A stretch of 64,000 bases of DNA from Nocardioides sp. YR527 (GTDB lineage: Bacteria; Actinomycetota; Actinomycetes; Propionibacteriales; Nocardioidaceae), in assembly GCF_900101045.1 (NCBI RefSeq), contig NZ_FNFN01000003.1, positions 558,001-622,000 on the forward strand. Reading direction: 5' to 3'. Shown in pieces: positions 47,561 to 56,481 of the stretch. Within the stretch, counting starts at the first letter, position 1; every line of letters begins with the position of its first letter. The notes under the pieces were generated by a model. That model searched no databases. It saw only the letters and a list, made by a program, of their open reading frames with translations, and was not told the origin of the DNA. The translations under genes were made by a program, and so were the position numbers.

Positions 47561-48156
47561 CAGACCAGGGCCTCGCCGCCGTGGGTGGCGAGCTTGCGGG
47601 CGACCTCGGCGAGGTCGGCGCGCCAGACCTCCTCGGGGCCGGGCGGGAGGATGTCGTCCCAGTCGGGCGAGAAGCTGCCGCGTACGGAGAGCAGGTCCTT
47701 GGGGCGGGCCAGGAACCACATGTGCAGGTGCTCGGCGCCGTCGCCGATCCGCATCGCGTGGCAACGGGCGATGTTGGGAAGGCTCTCCACGATCCTGGCT
47801 AGCCGCACCGTGAGGACCCCGAACTCGGCCGCCTGGTGCTCGTCGAGATCCGGCAGGTCGTAGTGCTCGAGCGGCTCGAGGATCAGCACCAGCGGCAGGC
47901 CGGACTGCTTCAGGTGCTTCACCCGCCAGCTCTCGTCCTGCCAGATCACGCCCGGCAGGTCGGTGCCGCACAGGGTGCAGTCCACTCCGTCCTCGCCGCT
48001 TCGCGGCTCCTCGGGCGCCGGGGGAGCGAGCGGTTTGGGGGCGATCTCGCCGTCGCGTACGACCCACGGGAAGACGTCCCACTCGGTCACGCTCGGAGCG
48101 GGCAGGTCGCCGCCGGCCTGGACGCGGGCATAGATCTGATCTGCTGTCTCGGCCAT
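47560..48156 (-). CDS. HIT-like nucleotide-binding protein
   Basis: This 198-residue protein contains a HIT-type motif near residue 140, AEHLHMWFLARP, with two of the usual histidines; the third is replaced by Phe. The first half has a possible zinc pair, DCTLCGTDLPG. HIT proteins hydrolyse or transfer nucleotide monophosphates. It is coupled to the deaminase gene (TGATG overlap), which suggests a shared nucleotide or nucleotide-sugar substrate. The function is not otherwise known. Confidence 0.72.
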   Translation of the reverse strand: MAETADQIYARVQAGGDLPAPSVTEWDVFPWVVRDGEIAPKPLAPPAPEEPRSGEDGVDCTLCGTDLPGVIWQDESWRVKHLKQSGLPLVLILEPLEHYDLPDLDEHQAAEFGVLTVRLARIVESLPNIARCHAMRIGDGAEHLHMWFLARPKDLLSVRGSFSPDWDDILPPGPEEVWRADLAEVARKLATHGGEALV

Positions 48157-48184
48157 GGCTCGAACGATGCCACAGCGGGCGGGG

Positions 48185-48257
48185 ATGTAACACGCTGTTT
48201 GTCGGACTATCCGGTCGTTCCGATAGGGCGAGTAGTCCTACGAACGACGTGTTACAT
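48185..48257. promoter_or_regulatory. Long inverted repeat between divergent genes
   Basis: ATGTAACACG (48185-48194) and CGTGTTACAT (48248-48257) are perfect 10-bp arms. Between them lie GGACTATC and CGATAGG/TAGTCC, which give a second, shorter set of complementary segments. The 73-nt element fills most of the gap between the HIT-like gene and the beta-propeller gene. It could hold two operator half sites or a cruciform. Confidence 0.5.
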
Positions 48258-48317
48258 GCCCGCGTGACCACGGCGCGGCTGATTAGTCGAGTGAGTGGAT
48301 TGACTATCATCGGGTCC

Positions 48318-49217
48318 ATGAGCATCGCCACGCTGTCGTCCCTGCCGTCCTACGACGGCGCCGAGCTCGTCATCCCGGCGCCGGGCGAGGGGCCGGGCAA
48401 CTGGGCCGGCGCGGCGAGCGCGGTCTTGGTCGACGGGGTCTTCTGGCTGACCTGGCGCAACCGGCGGCCGCTCTCGGACGGGCGCGGGGTGACGGTGAGC
48501 GTCGCCCGGTCGACCGACGGGGTGAGGTTCGAGACCGTGACCGAGGTCCATCGCGACCAGTTCGGTTGCGAGTCGCTGGAGCGACCCGTACTGGTGCAGC
48601 TTCCTGACAACGGAGGCTGGCGGCTCTATCTCTCCTGTGCCACCTGGGACTCCAAGCACTGGTGGGTCGACAGCCTCACCGCCGACACCGTCGAGGGGCT
48701 GCCCGAGGGTCGCCGCCAGGTCGTCCATCCCGGCAGTGACACCGTCGCGGTCAAGGACCCGGTGATCGCGATCGACCCGGTGACCCAGACCTGGCAGATG
48801 TGGTTGTGCTGCCATCCGCTCACCGAGCCCGGCCACGAGGACCGGATGACGACCCGCTACCTCACCTCCACCGACGGCCTGGAGTGGCACGACGACGGTG
48901 AGGTCCTCGCCGGACGCCCCGGTCGCTGGGACGCCCGCGGGGCCCGGGTCACCACGGTCGTCTCACATGATCCGCTCGTCGTCCTCTACGACGGCCGCGC
49001 CGACGCCGAGTCCAACTGGTACGAGACCACCGGCATCGCCCGCTGGGACGGCACCCGACTGGTCGCCGACCCGGTGGCCGGCCCGGTCACCAGCCCGCAC
49101 TCCGACGGCGCCTTCCGCTACGCCAGCGCGGTGGCGCTGCCCGAGGGCCGGATCCGCTACTACGTGGAGGCCGCCCGTGAGGACGGCGCCCACGACCTGA
49201 TCACGCTGGTTCGCTGA
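48318..49217 (+). CDS. GH43/GH130-like five-bladed beta-propeller protein
   Basis: This 299-residue cytoplasmic protein has repeated propeller strands: FWLTWRNRRPLSDG, then VSVARSTDGVRFETV, WRLYLSCATWDSKHWWV, VKDPVIAIDPVTQTW and YLTSTDGLEWHDDGE. The DP and STDG elements are typical of GH43/GH130-like glycosidases and phosphorylases. Catalytic residues cannot be set with confidence. TATCAT (48305-48310) is seven bases before the ATG. It overlaps the convergent sulfotransferase gene by 17 bases. Confidence 0.75.
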   Translation: MSIATLSSLPSYDGAELVIPAPGEGPGNWAGAASAVLVDGVFWLTWRNRRPLSDGRGVTVSVARSTDGVRFETVTEVHRDQFGCESLERPVLVQLPDNGGWRLYLSCATWDSKHWWVDSLTADTVEGLPEGRRQVVHPGSDTVAVKDPVIAIDPVTQTWQMWLCCHPLTEPGHEDRMTTRYLTSTDGLEWHDDGEVLAGRPGRWDARGARVTTVVSHDPLVVLYDGRADAESNWYETTGIARWDGTRLVADPVAGPVTSPHSDGAFRYASAVALPEGRIRYYVEAAREDGAHDLITLVR

Positions 49218-50187
49218 GGTTCTCCGCGAGTCTCGCGCGCTCCTGGAACGATCCCCGGCTCGCGGTCGAGAGCCAGTCGGAGAAGTCCTGGCCGCTCACC
49301 TTGGTGAGCAGCTCGATGTCCTCGGCGAAGGCGGGCAGGAGCTGCTCGCGCTGCTCCGGCCTCAGCCGGGGCCGGTGGTGGCTGCCCGGCCCGGAGAGCT
49401 GGCGCAGCAGCGGCGGGTAGCTCCGACGCCACACCTCCGGTGGGGCGAACTGGCCGAGCCAGGCCCCACCCCTGATCACCGGACCGAGCACCTTCGGGCG
49501 CCAGCCGGGTTCGACGTACGTCCTGTGGTTGTCCTTCGGGATGTGATCGACGTGGCCCTGCTCGATGCCGAGGAAGCGGCAGGCGCGGTCGACGGTCGCG
49601 GCGGGCTCGTCGACGATGTCGCGGTAGCGCACCACCAGCACACGGTCCTCGCCGACCAGCCCGTAGAGGTGGTCGAGCTGCCGGCCGTAGAGCCCGAGCT
49701 CGCGATAGCGCCAGAACGGCGCCCAGCCGTCGTCGGCGCGCCGGTCCTGGAGTCGGAACGCCGTGGGGAAGTCGGCGACGGGCTCCAGTCCGTCGCACCA
49801 CAGGTGCATCCAGTTGGAGTAGGCGCGATCGATCGGGTCGCGCACGACGGCGATCAGCTTCACCTCCGGAAGCTCCTGGGCGATCCGCCGCTGGGCGCTG
49901 GTGGACCAGAGGTAGAAGGGCGTGCTCTCGCCCCGGACGGCGTGCTCGGGGGCGGCGGCGAAGAGCCGGTCGTAGTCCTGCCGTCGCCAGACCCACTCCT
50001 GCTGGGAGTGCTTGTCGCCGGGGCCGCGCCAGTGCGGCGGCGGAGCGTCGTCGCAGAGCCAGTACTTCGGCTCCTTCGGTGTCGTGGCGAACACCTGCGG
50101 GTGCCTCGCCAGCGCCGAGTGCAGGGCCGTGGTCCCGGCCTTCGGCGCCCCGATGATCAAGAAGTCTGGCTGTGGTCGTCGTTCCAT
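49201..50187 (-). CDS. PAPS-dependent sulfotransferase
   Basis: This 328-residue protein has the PAPS 5'-phosphosulfate loop IIGAPKAGTTALH (about 11-23) and the 3'-phosphate motif VVRDPIDRAYSNW (114-126). The C-terminal GWRPKVLGPVIRGG stretch helps in cofactor binding. It transfers sulfate to a lipid, sugar or peptide; the acceptor is unknown. ATG at 50187 is chosen because GAGAGG lies seven bases upstream; GTG 50202 is an alternative. Confidence 0.87.
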   Translation of the reverse strand: MERRPQPDFLIIGAPKAGTTALHSALARHPQVFATTPKEPKYWLCDDAPPPHWRGPGDKHSQQEWVWRRQDYDRLFAAAPEHAVRGESTPFYLWSTSAQRRIAQELPEVKLIAVVRDPIDRAYSNWMHLWCDGLEPVADFPTAFRLQDRRADDGWAPFWRYRELGLYGRQLDHLYGLVGEDRVLVVRYRDIVDEPAATVDRACRFLGIEQGHVDHIPKDNHRTYVEPGWRPKVLGPVIRGGAWLGQFAPPEVWRRSYPPLLRQLSGPGSHHRPRLRPEQREQLLPAFAEDIELLTKVSGQDFSDWLSTASRGSFQERARLAENLSEPA

Positions 50188-50271
50188 GGGCGGCCCTCTC
50201 ACTTAAATCGCTCGAAACAGTCTACTTAAGCGAGAAACGGCTCAGGAGGCCTATCTCTTAGGCTGATCCCC

Positions 50272-51180
50272 GTGGCTGAACTCAACATCCCGCCGGCGCC
50301 GGCGATCCCGGGCGCGAAGCACCTCCACTCCGGCAAGGTGCGCGACCTCTACGAGCTGGAGGAGGGTCCGTACGCCGGCCAGCTCCTGATGGTCGCCAGC
50401 GACCGCATCTCGGCCTTCGACCACGTCTTCGACACGGTCATCCCGGACAAGGGTGAGATCCTCACCCGGCTGTCGATGTGGTGGTTCGAGCAGTTCGAGG
50501 ACCTGGTCCCGACCCATGTGCTCTCGACCGACGTCCCCGCGGCCGTCGAGGGCCGCGCGGTGGTCGCCCAGAAGCTCCACATGCTGCCCGTCGAGTGTGT
50601 CGCGCGCGGCTACCTGACCGGGTCGGGCCTGCGTGAGTACGAGACCACCGGCGAGGTGTGCGGCATCCGCCTCCCGGATGGTCTGGTCGACGGCTCCCGC
50701 CTCACCCCGCCGATCTTCACCCCGGCCACCAAGGCCGAGCTCGGCGACCACGACGAGAACGTCACCTATGAATACATCTCCAAGCTGATCGGCGAGGACG
50801 ACGCGGCCGCGGTCCGCCGGCTCACCCTGGCCGTCTACCAGCGCGCCGACGAGATCGCCCGCGGCTGCGGCCTCATCCTGGCCGACACGAAGTTTGAGTT
50901 CGGCGTACGCCAGGACGATCTCGGCATCCGCACGATCGTGCTCGCCGACGAGGTGCTCACCCCGGACTCCTCCCGCTACTGGGACGCGAGCCAGTGGCAC
51001 CCCGGAACCGCGATCCCCAGCTTCGACAAGGACGTGATCCGCCGCTGGCTGCTCTCGCCCGAGTCCGGCTGGGACCGCGCCGCCGGTGGTCCGCCGCCGG
51101 AGCTGCCCGAGGAGATCGTCGCGCGCACGCGGGCGAAGTACGTCGAGGCGTACGAGAAGCTGACCGGGCACCGATTCTGA
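50272..51180 (+). CDS. purC: SAICAR synthetase
   Basis: This 302-residue enzyme joins CAIR and aspartate in purine synthesis. The N-terminal HLHSGKVRDLYEL, the VECVARGYLTGSGL segment and ILADTKFEFGV (ATP and metal site) are hallmarks. GTG start with TAGGCT (50259-50264) seven bases before it, so leaderless. It precedes the acyl-CoA synthetase by about 95 bases and is not clearly in an operon with other pur genes. Confidence 0.95.
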   Translation: MAELNIPPAPAIPGAKHLHSGKVRDLYELEEGPYAGQLLMVASDRISAFDHVFDTVIPDKGEILTRLSMWWFEQFEDLVPTHVLSTDVPAAVEGRAVVAQKLHMLPVECVARGYLTGSGLREYETTGEVCGIRLPDGLVDGSRLTPPIFTPATKAELGDHDENVTYEYISKLIGEDDAAAVRRLTLAVYQRADEIARGCGLILADTKFEFGVRQDDLGIRTIVLADEVLTPDSSRYWDASQWHPGTAIPSFDKDVIRRWLLSPESGWDRAAGGPPPELPEEIVARTRAKYVEAYEKLTGHRF

Positions 51181-51274
51181 GACACGTGTCGCACTAAAAA
51201 CCGCGGACCGTGTTTCTCGGGTGGCTACCTGCGGGTAAGTTGTGACGCGTAACACGCACACCACTGGAGGCCAT

Positions 51275-52837
51275 GTGTCCACGTACAACCTCGCTTCGCT
51301 GCTCGAAGACTCCGCGGCGAACTATCCCGAGCGCACCGCGATCGTCCTGGGCGACATCCGCCTGAACTACGCCCAGATCAACGGTGCCGCCAACCAGGTC
51401 GCGAACCTGCTGGCGAGCAAGGGCATCGGTGCGGGTGACCGGGTCGCCCTGATGAGCCCGAACCTGCCCTACTTCACGATGGTCTACTTCGGCATCCTCA
51501 AGGCCGGAGCCACCGTCGTCCCGCTCAACGTGCTGCTCAAGGGACGCGAGGTGGCCTACCACCTCAAGGACTCCGACGCGAAGGCCCTCTTCGCCTTCGA
51601 GGGCACCCCGGAGCTCGCCATCGGCGCCGAGGCTCACGCCGGTGCGCAGGAGGCCGGGGTCGAGAACCTCTTCCTGATCACCGCCGACCCGACCGCCGCG
51701 TCGCCGATCGAGGGCGTGACCACGCTCGGCCAGGGTATCGGGACCCAGCCGCCGACCTTCGACACCGTGGCCACCGACGAGGACGACACCGCGGTCATCC
51801 TCTACACCTCCGGCACCACCGGGCAGCCGAAGGGCGCCGAGCTGCGTCACCGCAACATGCGCGACAACGCGCTGGCCGGTGCCGAGCTCTTCGGTGCCTC
51901 GGCCGACCGGCCCGACACCTATCTCGCCGTGCTGCCCCTCTTCCACGCCTTCGGTCAGACAGTGGTGCAGAACGGCGCGATCGCCTTCGGTGGCACCGTC
52001 GTGCTGCTGCCCCGCTTCGACGCCGCGGCCGCGCTGGCGACGATGCTCAAGGAGAGCGTCACCTTCTTCGCCGGTGTGCCGACGATGTACTGGGGCCTGC
52101 TCGGTGCCCTCTCCGAGGACATCGACGTGGCCACCCTCGCCAAGAACCTGCGTGTCGCCGCCGCCGGCGGCTCGGCCCTCCCGGTCGAGATCCACAAGGA
52201 GTTCGAGAAGCGCTTCGGCGTGACCATCCTCGAGGGCTACGGCCTCTCCGAGACCTCGCCGGTGGCGTCGTTCTCGCTCTACGGCCAGCCGGTGCGCCCG
52301 GGCTCGATCGGTGTCCCGATCCCCGGTGTCGAGATGCGCCTGATCGACCCGGCGTCGTGGGACGACATCGAGTGGACCGCCGATGCGATCGGCGAGATCG
52401 CGATCAAGGGCCACAACATCTTCAAGGGCTACTACAACCGTCCCGAGGCGACCGCCGAGGTGCTCACCGAGGACGGCTGGTTCCGCTCCGGCGACCTCGG
52501 CAAGCGCGACGAGGACGGGTGGTACTACATCGTCGACCGCGCCAAGGAGCTCATCATCCGCGGCGGCTTCAACGTCTACCCGCGTGAGATCGAAGAGGTC
52601 CTGCTGACCCACCCGGCGGTCTCGCTGGCCGCCGTGATCGGCGTCCCGCACGACTCCCACGGCGAGGAGATCAAGGCGGTCCTCGTGCTCAAGCCCGGCG
52701 CCTCGGCGACCTCCGAGGAGATCGTCGCGTGGAGCAAGGAGCAGATGGCGGCCTACAAGTACCCGCGCATCGTCGAGATCGTCGACGCTCTGCCGATGAC
52801 CGCCACCGGCAAGATCCTCAAGCGCGAGCTCAAGTAA
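51275..52837 (+). CDS. Acyl-CoA synthetase / AMP-dependent ligase (FadD-like)
   Basis: This 520-residue adenylating enzyme activates a carboxylic acid, probably a fatty acid, to its CoA ester. Motifs: P-loop YTSGTTGQPKG at 177-187, FHAFGQTVVQNGA, GYGLSETSPV, the RSGDLGKRDEDGWYYIVDR hinge region and catalytic Lys513 in TGKILKREL. GTG at 51275 has TGGAGG four bases upstream; an in-frame GTG at 51242 is less likely. The chain length preference cannot be told. It may act on lipids brought in by the mce system, but there is no direct link. Confidence 0.88.
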   Translation: MSTYNLASLLEDSAANYPERTAIVLGDIRLNYAQINGAANQVANLLASKGIGAGDRVALMSPNLPYFTMVYFGILKAGATVVPLNVLLKGREVAYHLKDSDAKALFAFEGTPELAIGAEAHAGAQEAGVENLFLITADPTAASPIEGVTTLGQGIGTQPPTFDTVATDEDDTAVILYTSGTTGQPKGAELRHRNMRDNALAGAELFGASADRPDTYLAVLPLFHAFGQTVVQNGAIAFGGTVVLLPRFDAAAALATMLKESVTFFAGVPTMYWGLLGALSEDIDVATLAKNLRVAAAGGSALPVEIHKEFEKRFGVTILEGYGLSETSPVASFSLYGQPVRPGSIGVPIPGVEMRLIDPASWDDIEWTADAIGEIAIKGHNIFKGYYNRPEATAEVLTEDGWFRSGDLGKRDEDGWYYIVDRAKELIIRGGFNVYPREIEEVLLTHPAVSLAAVIGVPHDSHGEEIKAVLVLKPGASATSEEIVAWSKEQMAAYKYPRIVEIVDALPMTATGKILKRELK

Positions 52838-52866
52838 CCGATTCCGTACGCCGGCAGCAGCCGTAG

Positions 52867-52905
52867 CTCGAAGATCGCAGTCACCTGGTGGCTGCGATCT
52901 TCGAG
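52867..52905. terminator. Bidirectional hairpin overlapping the MFS gene end
   Basis: Arms CTCGAAGATCGCAG (52867-52880) and CTGCGATCTTCGAG (52892-52905) are perfect complements. The loop contains the stop codon of the leftward MFS gene, so the last codons of that gene form one arm. It can end the ligase transcript from the other side. Confidence 0.75.
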
Positions 52906-54131
52906 TCTGTGGCTCCTGTTCGGAAGGAGAGCAGCGGCCGAGAGGTCGCGCCGACCGCGGCGAGGGCGAGCAGGCAGGTGATGCCCCCGCTGACCAGCGC
53001 GAACGAGCCGGAGGTCAGCTGGGCGACGGCACCGCCGCGGAGGTTGCCGATCTCCGGCCCGCCGGCGCCGACGATCATCTCGATCGCGGCGGTCCGGCCG
53101 CGCAGATCGTCGGGTACGGCGAGCTGGATCAGGGTGCCGCGGGTGACCACGCTGACCGAGTCGGCGGCCCCGGCGACGGCGAGCAGGGCCAGGCACAGCC
53201 ACGGCGAGGTGACCAGCCCGACGGCACCGAGGCTGGCGCCCCACACGGCGGCGGCGCCGATCGTGATCAGTCCTGGCCGGCTGCGTCTGGTGAACGAACC
53301 CGAGAAGAGAGAGGCCCCCACGCCGCCGACGGCGATCGCGGTCAGGAGCAGCCCGAGGGTGCGTGGGTCCCCGCCGAACCGGGTCTCGTTGACCAGCGGG
53401 AACAGGCTCACCGGCATGGCGAGGACGGTGGCCGCCAGGTCGACGAGGAGCACGCCGCGTACGACCGGCTGGGTGGCCGCGAAGCGCAGGCCTTCGAGGA
53501 CTCCGCCACCGCTCGTCCTCGTCGCGGGGGCGAGAGCGGGGAGGCCGAGGACCCCGAGGAACCCGGCGACGAAGGAGGCCGCGTCGACGGCGTACGCGAT
53601 CTCGAGACCGGCGTAGCCGATGATCAGCCCGCCCAGTGCCGGGCCGAGGAGCATCGATCCCTGAAAGCTCAGCCGGTTGAGGGCGAGGCCGGCGGCGACC
53701 TGGTTGGTGGCGAGGAGCCGCGGGATCACGCCCATGCCCGCTGGGGCGGCGACCGAGCGGGCGGCGGCCATCAGCGCGACCAGCACGAGGACGAGCCCGA
53801 GCGAGGACGGCGAGGTGCCCAGCCAGAGGGCCTGTGCCATCAGCAGCAGTGCCAGGACGAGCTGGGTGAGGTTGGTGACCAGCAGGATCGAGCGCCGGTC
53901 CGCGCGGTCGGCCACCGCGCCGCCCCAGAGCCCGATCGTGAGCATCGGGACGAGCTGCGCGAGCGCGACGCTGCCGGACCAGAACGGGCTGTGGGTCGCC
54001 TCCCAGACCTGGTACATCACCGCGACCACCGAGATCTGCCCACCGAGCCCCGACACCGCCCGCCCGATGAAGAACCGGCGGAAAGCGGGAGACGTACGCA
54101 GCGGGGTGATGTCGATCAGCAGATGGCGCAC
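52881..54131 (-). CDS. MFS transporter, EntS/MFS_3-like
   Basis: This is a 416-residue protein with about 12 spans. The start [20 protein letters not shown], the motif A-like [16 protein letters not shown] and [13 protein letters not shown] are typical of the MFS_3/EntS-like group of exporters. GTG 54131 has TACGAT eight bases upstream; a TTG at 54170 would add 13 residues. It is divergent from purS with an 80-base gap. The substrate is not predictable. Confidence 0.8.
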   Translation of the reverse strand: MRHLLIDITPLRTSPAFRRFFIGRAVSGLGGQISVVAVMYQVWEATHSPFWSGSVALAQLVPMLTIGLWGGAVADRADRRSILLVTNLTQLVLALLLMAQALWLGTSPSSLGLVLVLVALMAAARSVAAPAGMGVIPRLLATNQVAAGLALNRLSFQGSMLLGPALGGLIIGYAGLEIAYAVDAASFVAGFLGVLGLPALAPATRTSGGGVLEGLRFAATQPVVRGVLLVDLAATVLAMPVSLFPLVNETRFGGDPRTLGLLLTAIAVGGVGASLFSGSFTRRSRPGLITIGAAAVWGASLGAVGLVTSPWLCLALLAVAGAADSVSVVTRGTLIQLAVPDDLRGRTAAIEMIVGAGGPEIGNLRGGAVAQLTSGSFALVSGGITCLLALAAVGATSRPLLSFRTGATDSKIAATR

Positions 54132-54211
54132 GAGGAGCGATCGTAAAGACCGGATCAGGAGGGGTGCCAACGGTTTAGGTGAGCGGCGTATGGCCCACCT
54201 AGACTGCAGCC

Positions 54212-54454
54212 ATGCCTCGCGTTGTCGTCGACGTCATGCCCAAGCCCGAGATTCTCGACCCGCAGGGGAAAGCCGTACTCGGCGCCCTGCCGCGGCTCGG
54301 GTTCACCGGGGTCACCGAGGTCCGTCAGGGCAAGCGGTTCGAGCTGGAGATCCCCGAGGTCACCGACGACGCGCTCGCCCAGATCGAGAAGCTGGCCGAG
54401 ACCTTCCTGGCCAACACGGTGATCGAGAACTTCGTCGTTCGGGTCGAGCAGTGA
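54212..54454 (+). CDS. purS: FGAM synthase subunit PurS
   Basis: This 80-residue subunit bridges PurL and PurQ in the three-part FGAM synthase of Gram-positive bacteria. The sequence [19 protein letters not shown] and [13 protein letters not shown] are typical. TAGACT (54200-54205) is six bases before the ATG. Its stop overlaps the purQ start as GTGA, so the two subunits are coupled. Confidence 0.95.
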   Translation: MPRVVVDVMPKPEILDPQGKAVLGALPRLGFTGVTEVRQGKRFELEIPEVTDDALAQIEKLAETFLANTVIENFVVRVEQ

Positions 54455-55122
54455 AGATCGGCGTCATCACCTTCCCGGGCACGCTCGACGACGTCGACGC
54501 GCAGCGCGCCGTCCGTGTCGGCGGCAACGAGGCCGTTGCGCTGTGGCACGGCGACCACGACCTGCAGGGTGTCGACGCGGTGATCCTGCCGGGCGGCTTC
54601 TCCTACGGCGACTACCTGCGCTGCGGTGCCATCTCCCGCTTCGCGCCGATCATGACCGAGGTCATCGAGGGCGCCCAGAAGGGCCTTCCGGTGCTCGGCA
54701 TCTGCAACGGCTTCCAGATGCTCGTCGAGTCCCACCTGCTTCCCGGCGGCCTGCTGCGCAACGACCACCTCAAGTTCATCTGCCGCGACCAGAAGCTGCG
54801 CATCGAGAACGTCTCGACCGCCTGGACCTCCGCCTTCACCCAGGGCCAGGAGATCGTGGTCCCGCTGAAGAACGGCGAGGGGCAGTACGTCGCCGACGCC
54901 GACACCATCGAGCGGCTCGAGGGCGAGGGCCGCGTCGTCGCGCGCTACCTCGACGTGAACCCCAACGGGTCGGTCAACGACATCGCCGGCATCACCAACG
55001 AGGCCGGCAACGTCGTCGGCCTGATGCCCCACCCCGAGCACGCGGTGGAGACCCTCACCGGCTCCGGCACCGACGGGCTCGGCTTCTTCACCTCGCTGGC
55101 CGAGAAGGTCCTGGCTCGCTGA
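54451..55122 (+). CDS. purQ: FGAM synthase glutaminase subunit PurQ
   Basis: This 223-residue class I glutamine amidotransferase supplies ammonia to PurL. The nucleophile Cys is in [13 protein letters not shown] and the His/Glu pair in [12 protein letters not shown] at 54451 overlaps the purS stop. PurL, the third subunit, usually follows but is absent from the rest of the window; a leftward ROK gene overlaps the last 35 bases instead. Confidence 0.95.
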   Translation: MKIGVITFPGTLDDVDAQRAVRVGGNEAVALWHGDHDLQGVDAVILPGGFSYGDYLRCGAISRFAPIMTEVIEGAQKGLPVLGICNGFQMLVESHLLPGGLLRNDHLKFICRDQKLRIENVSTAWTSAFTQGQEIVVPLKNGEGQYVADADTIERLEGEGRVVARYLDVNPNGSVNDIAGITNEAGNVVGLMPHPEHAVETLTGSGTDGLGFFTSLAEKVLAR

Positions 55123-56359
55123 CCGACCAGGGGTGACCTGGCTGCACCGAAGCGATCAGCTCGTCCCAGGCCCTGCTCGCCGCCAGGGTGAGCGCGCCGG
55201 CGAGCACGGCACGGTCGGCGGGGACCAGCAGGGCAAGCTCCGGTGGGACCAGTGTGAACCGGGGCAGAAGCCGGCGAAGCTGGTCCACCAGGAACTCGCC
55301 GGCATTGGCGACGCCTCCGGTGAGGACCACGACATGTGGATCGATCGTCAGGAAGACCGGAGCCAGCCGCTCCACCATCTTCGTGGCTACCGCTGACACG
55401 GCCGCGACGGCCGCCCGATCGCCCTCCGCGGCTGCGGTGAAGACCTGCTGGGCCGTCAGGGGTCGGTCGACGGGCAGTGCCCCGCCGGGGTGCCGAGACG
55501 CCTCCGCCCTGGCCAGCTCGGCAATTCCCGCAGCGCCGAGGGCATGCTCGAGCGGCCCGCGGCCGTGCTCGTCGAACTGAACGCCGTCGGACGAGACCGG
55601 GATCAGGCCGACCTCGCCGGCGGCTCGGTGTGCCCCACGGTGGAGGGCGCCATCGATCACCACCCCGGCCCCGAGTCGTTCACCCCAGTGGATCACGACC
55701 AGCGTCCGGCCGGGGTGCTCGACGCTGGCAGCGATGGCAGCCAGGTTCGCGTCGTTCTCCACCAGCAGCCGCGCCGGGAATCGCTCGGCGAGGTCGGCGA
55801 ACAGGCCGGCATCGGTGTTGCCGGGCGCGGACGGCGCTATGGTCACGCGGCTCAGCTCGGGGCCGACGACGCCGGGTGACCCGGCAACCACCGCTCCGAT
55901 CCGATCTGCCGGCAGCCGTGCGGCCAGAAGTACGCCGTCGACCAGTGTGCTGACCTGACGTCGGACGGCGGCCGGGTCGGCGCCCGGCGGCACTTCGATC
56001 GTCTCGTGTGCCAGCGATTCGCCCTGGATGTCGACGATGGAAGCCGCAACCCGGTGGGGTCCGATGTCCAGCCCGAGCACGGGCAGCAGGCCCCTGCGCA
56101 GCACGTACCGGGTGGCGGGCCTGCCGGCTCCGGACGGTTCCGACGGGGCCAGTGGCTCGACGACGGCAGCGGAGGCCAGCTCGTCGATCGCCTGTGAGAC
56201 GGTCGGCCGGGTCAGCCGGTTGTCGGCAGCCAGCTCGGTGATGCGCGCTCCGGCCGCTCCAGCGGCTCGGACGCCTTCGAGGACCGCGGTGGTGTTGAGC
56301 CGTCGCAGTACGCCGTTCCCGCTCGACTCTCCCCTCATCGCGCCCCGATCTTCAGCCAT
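55088..56359 (-). CDS. ROK-family transcriptional regulator
   Basis: This 423-residue protein has an N-terminal winged helix at about 15-75 ([21 protein letters not shown] shown in part: [17 protein letters not shown]) and a ROK sugar-kinase-like domain from about 90. The ATP-type DIGPHRV and NDANLAAIA motifs are present. The zinc motif CxCGxxGCxE of most ROK proteins is missing: the matching region reads [13 protein letters not shown]. This favours a pure sugar-sensing regulator. TAACTT is seven bases before the ATG. It is divergent from the GH89 gene and likely controls it through the site at 56447. Confidence 0.85.
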   Translation of the reverse strand: MAEDRGAMRGESSGNGVLRRLNTTAVLEGVRAAGAAGARITELAADNRLTRPTVSQAIDELASAAVVEPLAPSEPSGAGRPATRYVLRRGLLPVLGLDIGPHRVAASIVDIQGESLAHETIEVPPGADPAAVRRQVSTLVDGVLLAARLPADRIGAVVAGSPGVVGPELSRVTIAPSAPGNTDAGLFADLAERFPARLLVENDANLAAIAASVEHPGRTLVVIHWGERLGAGVVIDGALHRGAHRAAGEVGLIPVSSDGVQFDEHGRGPLEHALGAAGIAELARAEASRHPGGALPVDRPLTAQQVFTAAAEGDRAAVAAVSAVATKMVERLAPVFLTIDPHVVVLTGGVANAGEFLVDQLRRLLPRFTLVPPELALLVPADRAVLAGALTLAASRAWDELIASVQPGHPWSVSEPGPSRPAR

Positions 56360-56446
56360 GACCCACAAGTTACCGGCTCCCTCTGCTCGGCTGATATCCC
56401 CAGATCTCTTGACCGCCACGCGGCGCGGGAGGAGTATGTGGCCCAC

Positions 56447-56469
56447 ATTACGAAAATGTTCTTCATAAT
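56447..56469. promoter_or_regulatory. Probable ROK operator before the GH89 gene
   Basis: ATTACGAA and TTCATAAT face each other across AATGTTC, with one mismatch. The site is AT-rich in a GC-rich genome and lies 12 bases before the GH89 start, over the expected promoter. ROK repressors such as NagC and Mlc bind similar AT-rich palindromes. Confidence 0.55.
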
Positions 56470-56481
56470 CCTGGAGGCACG

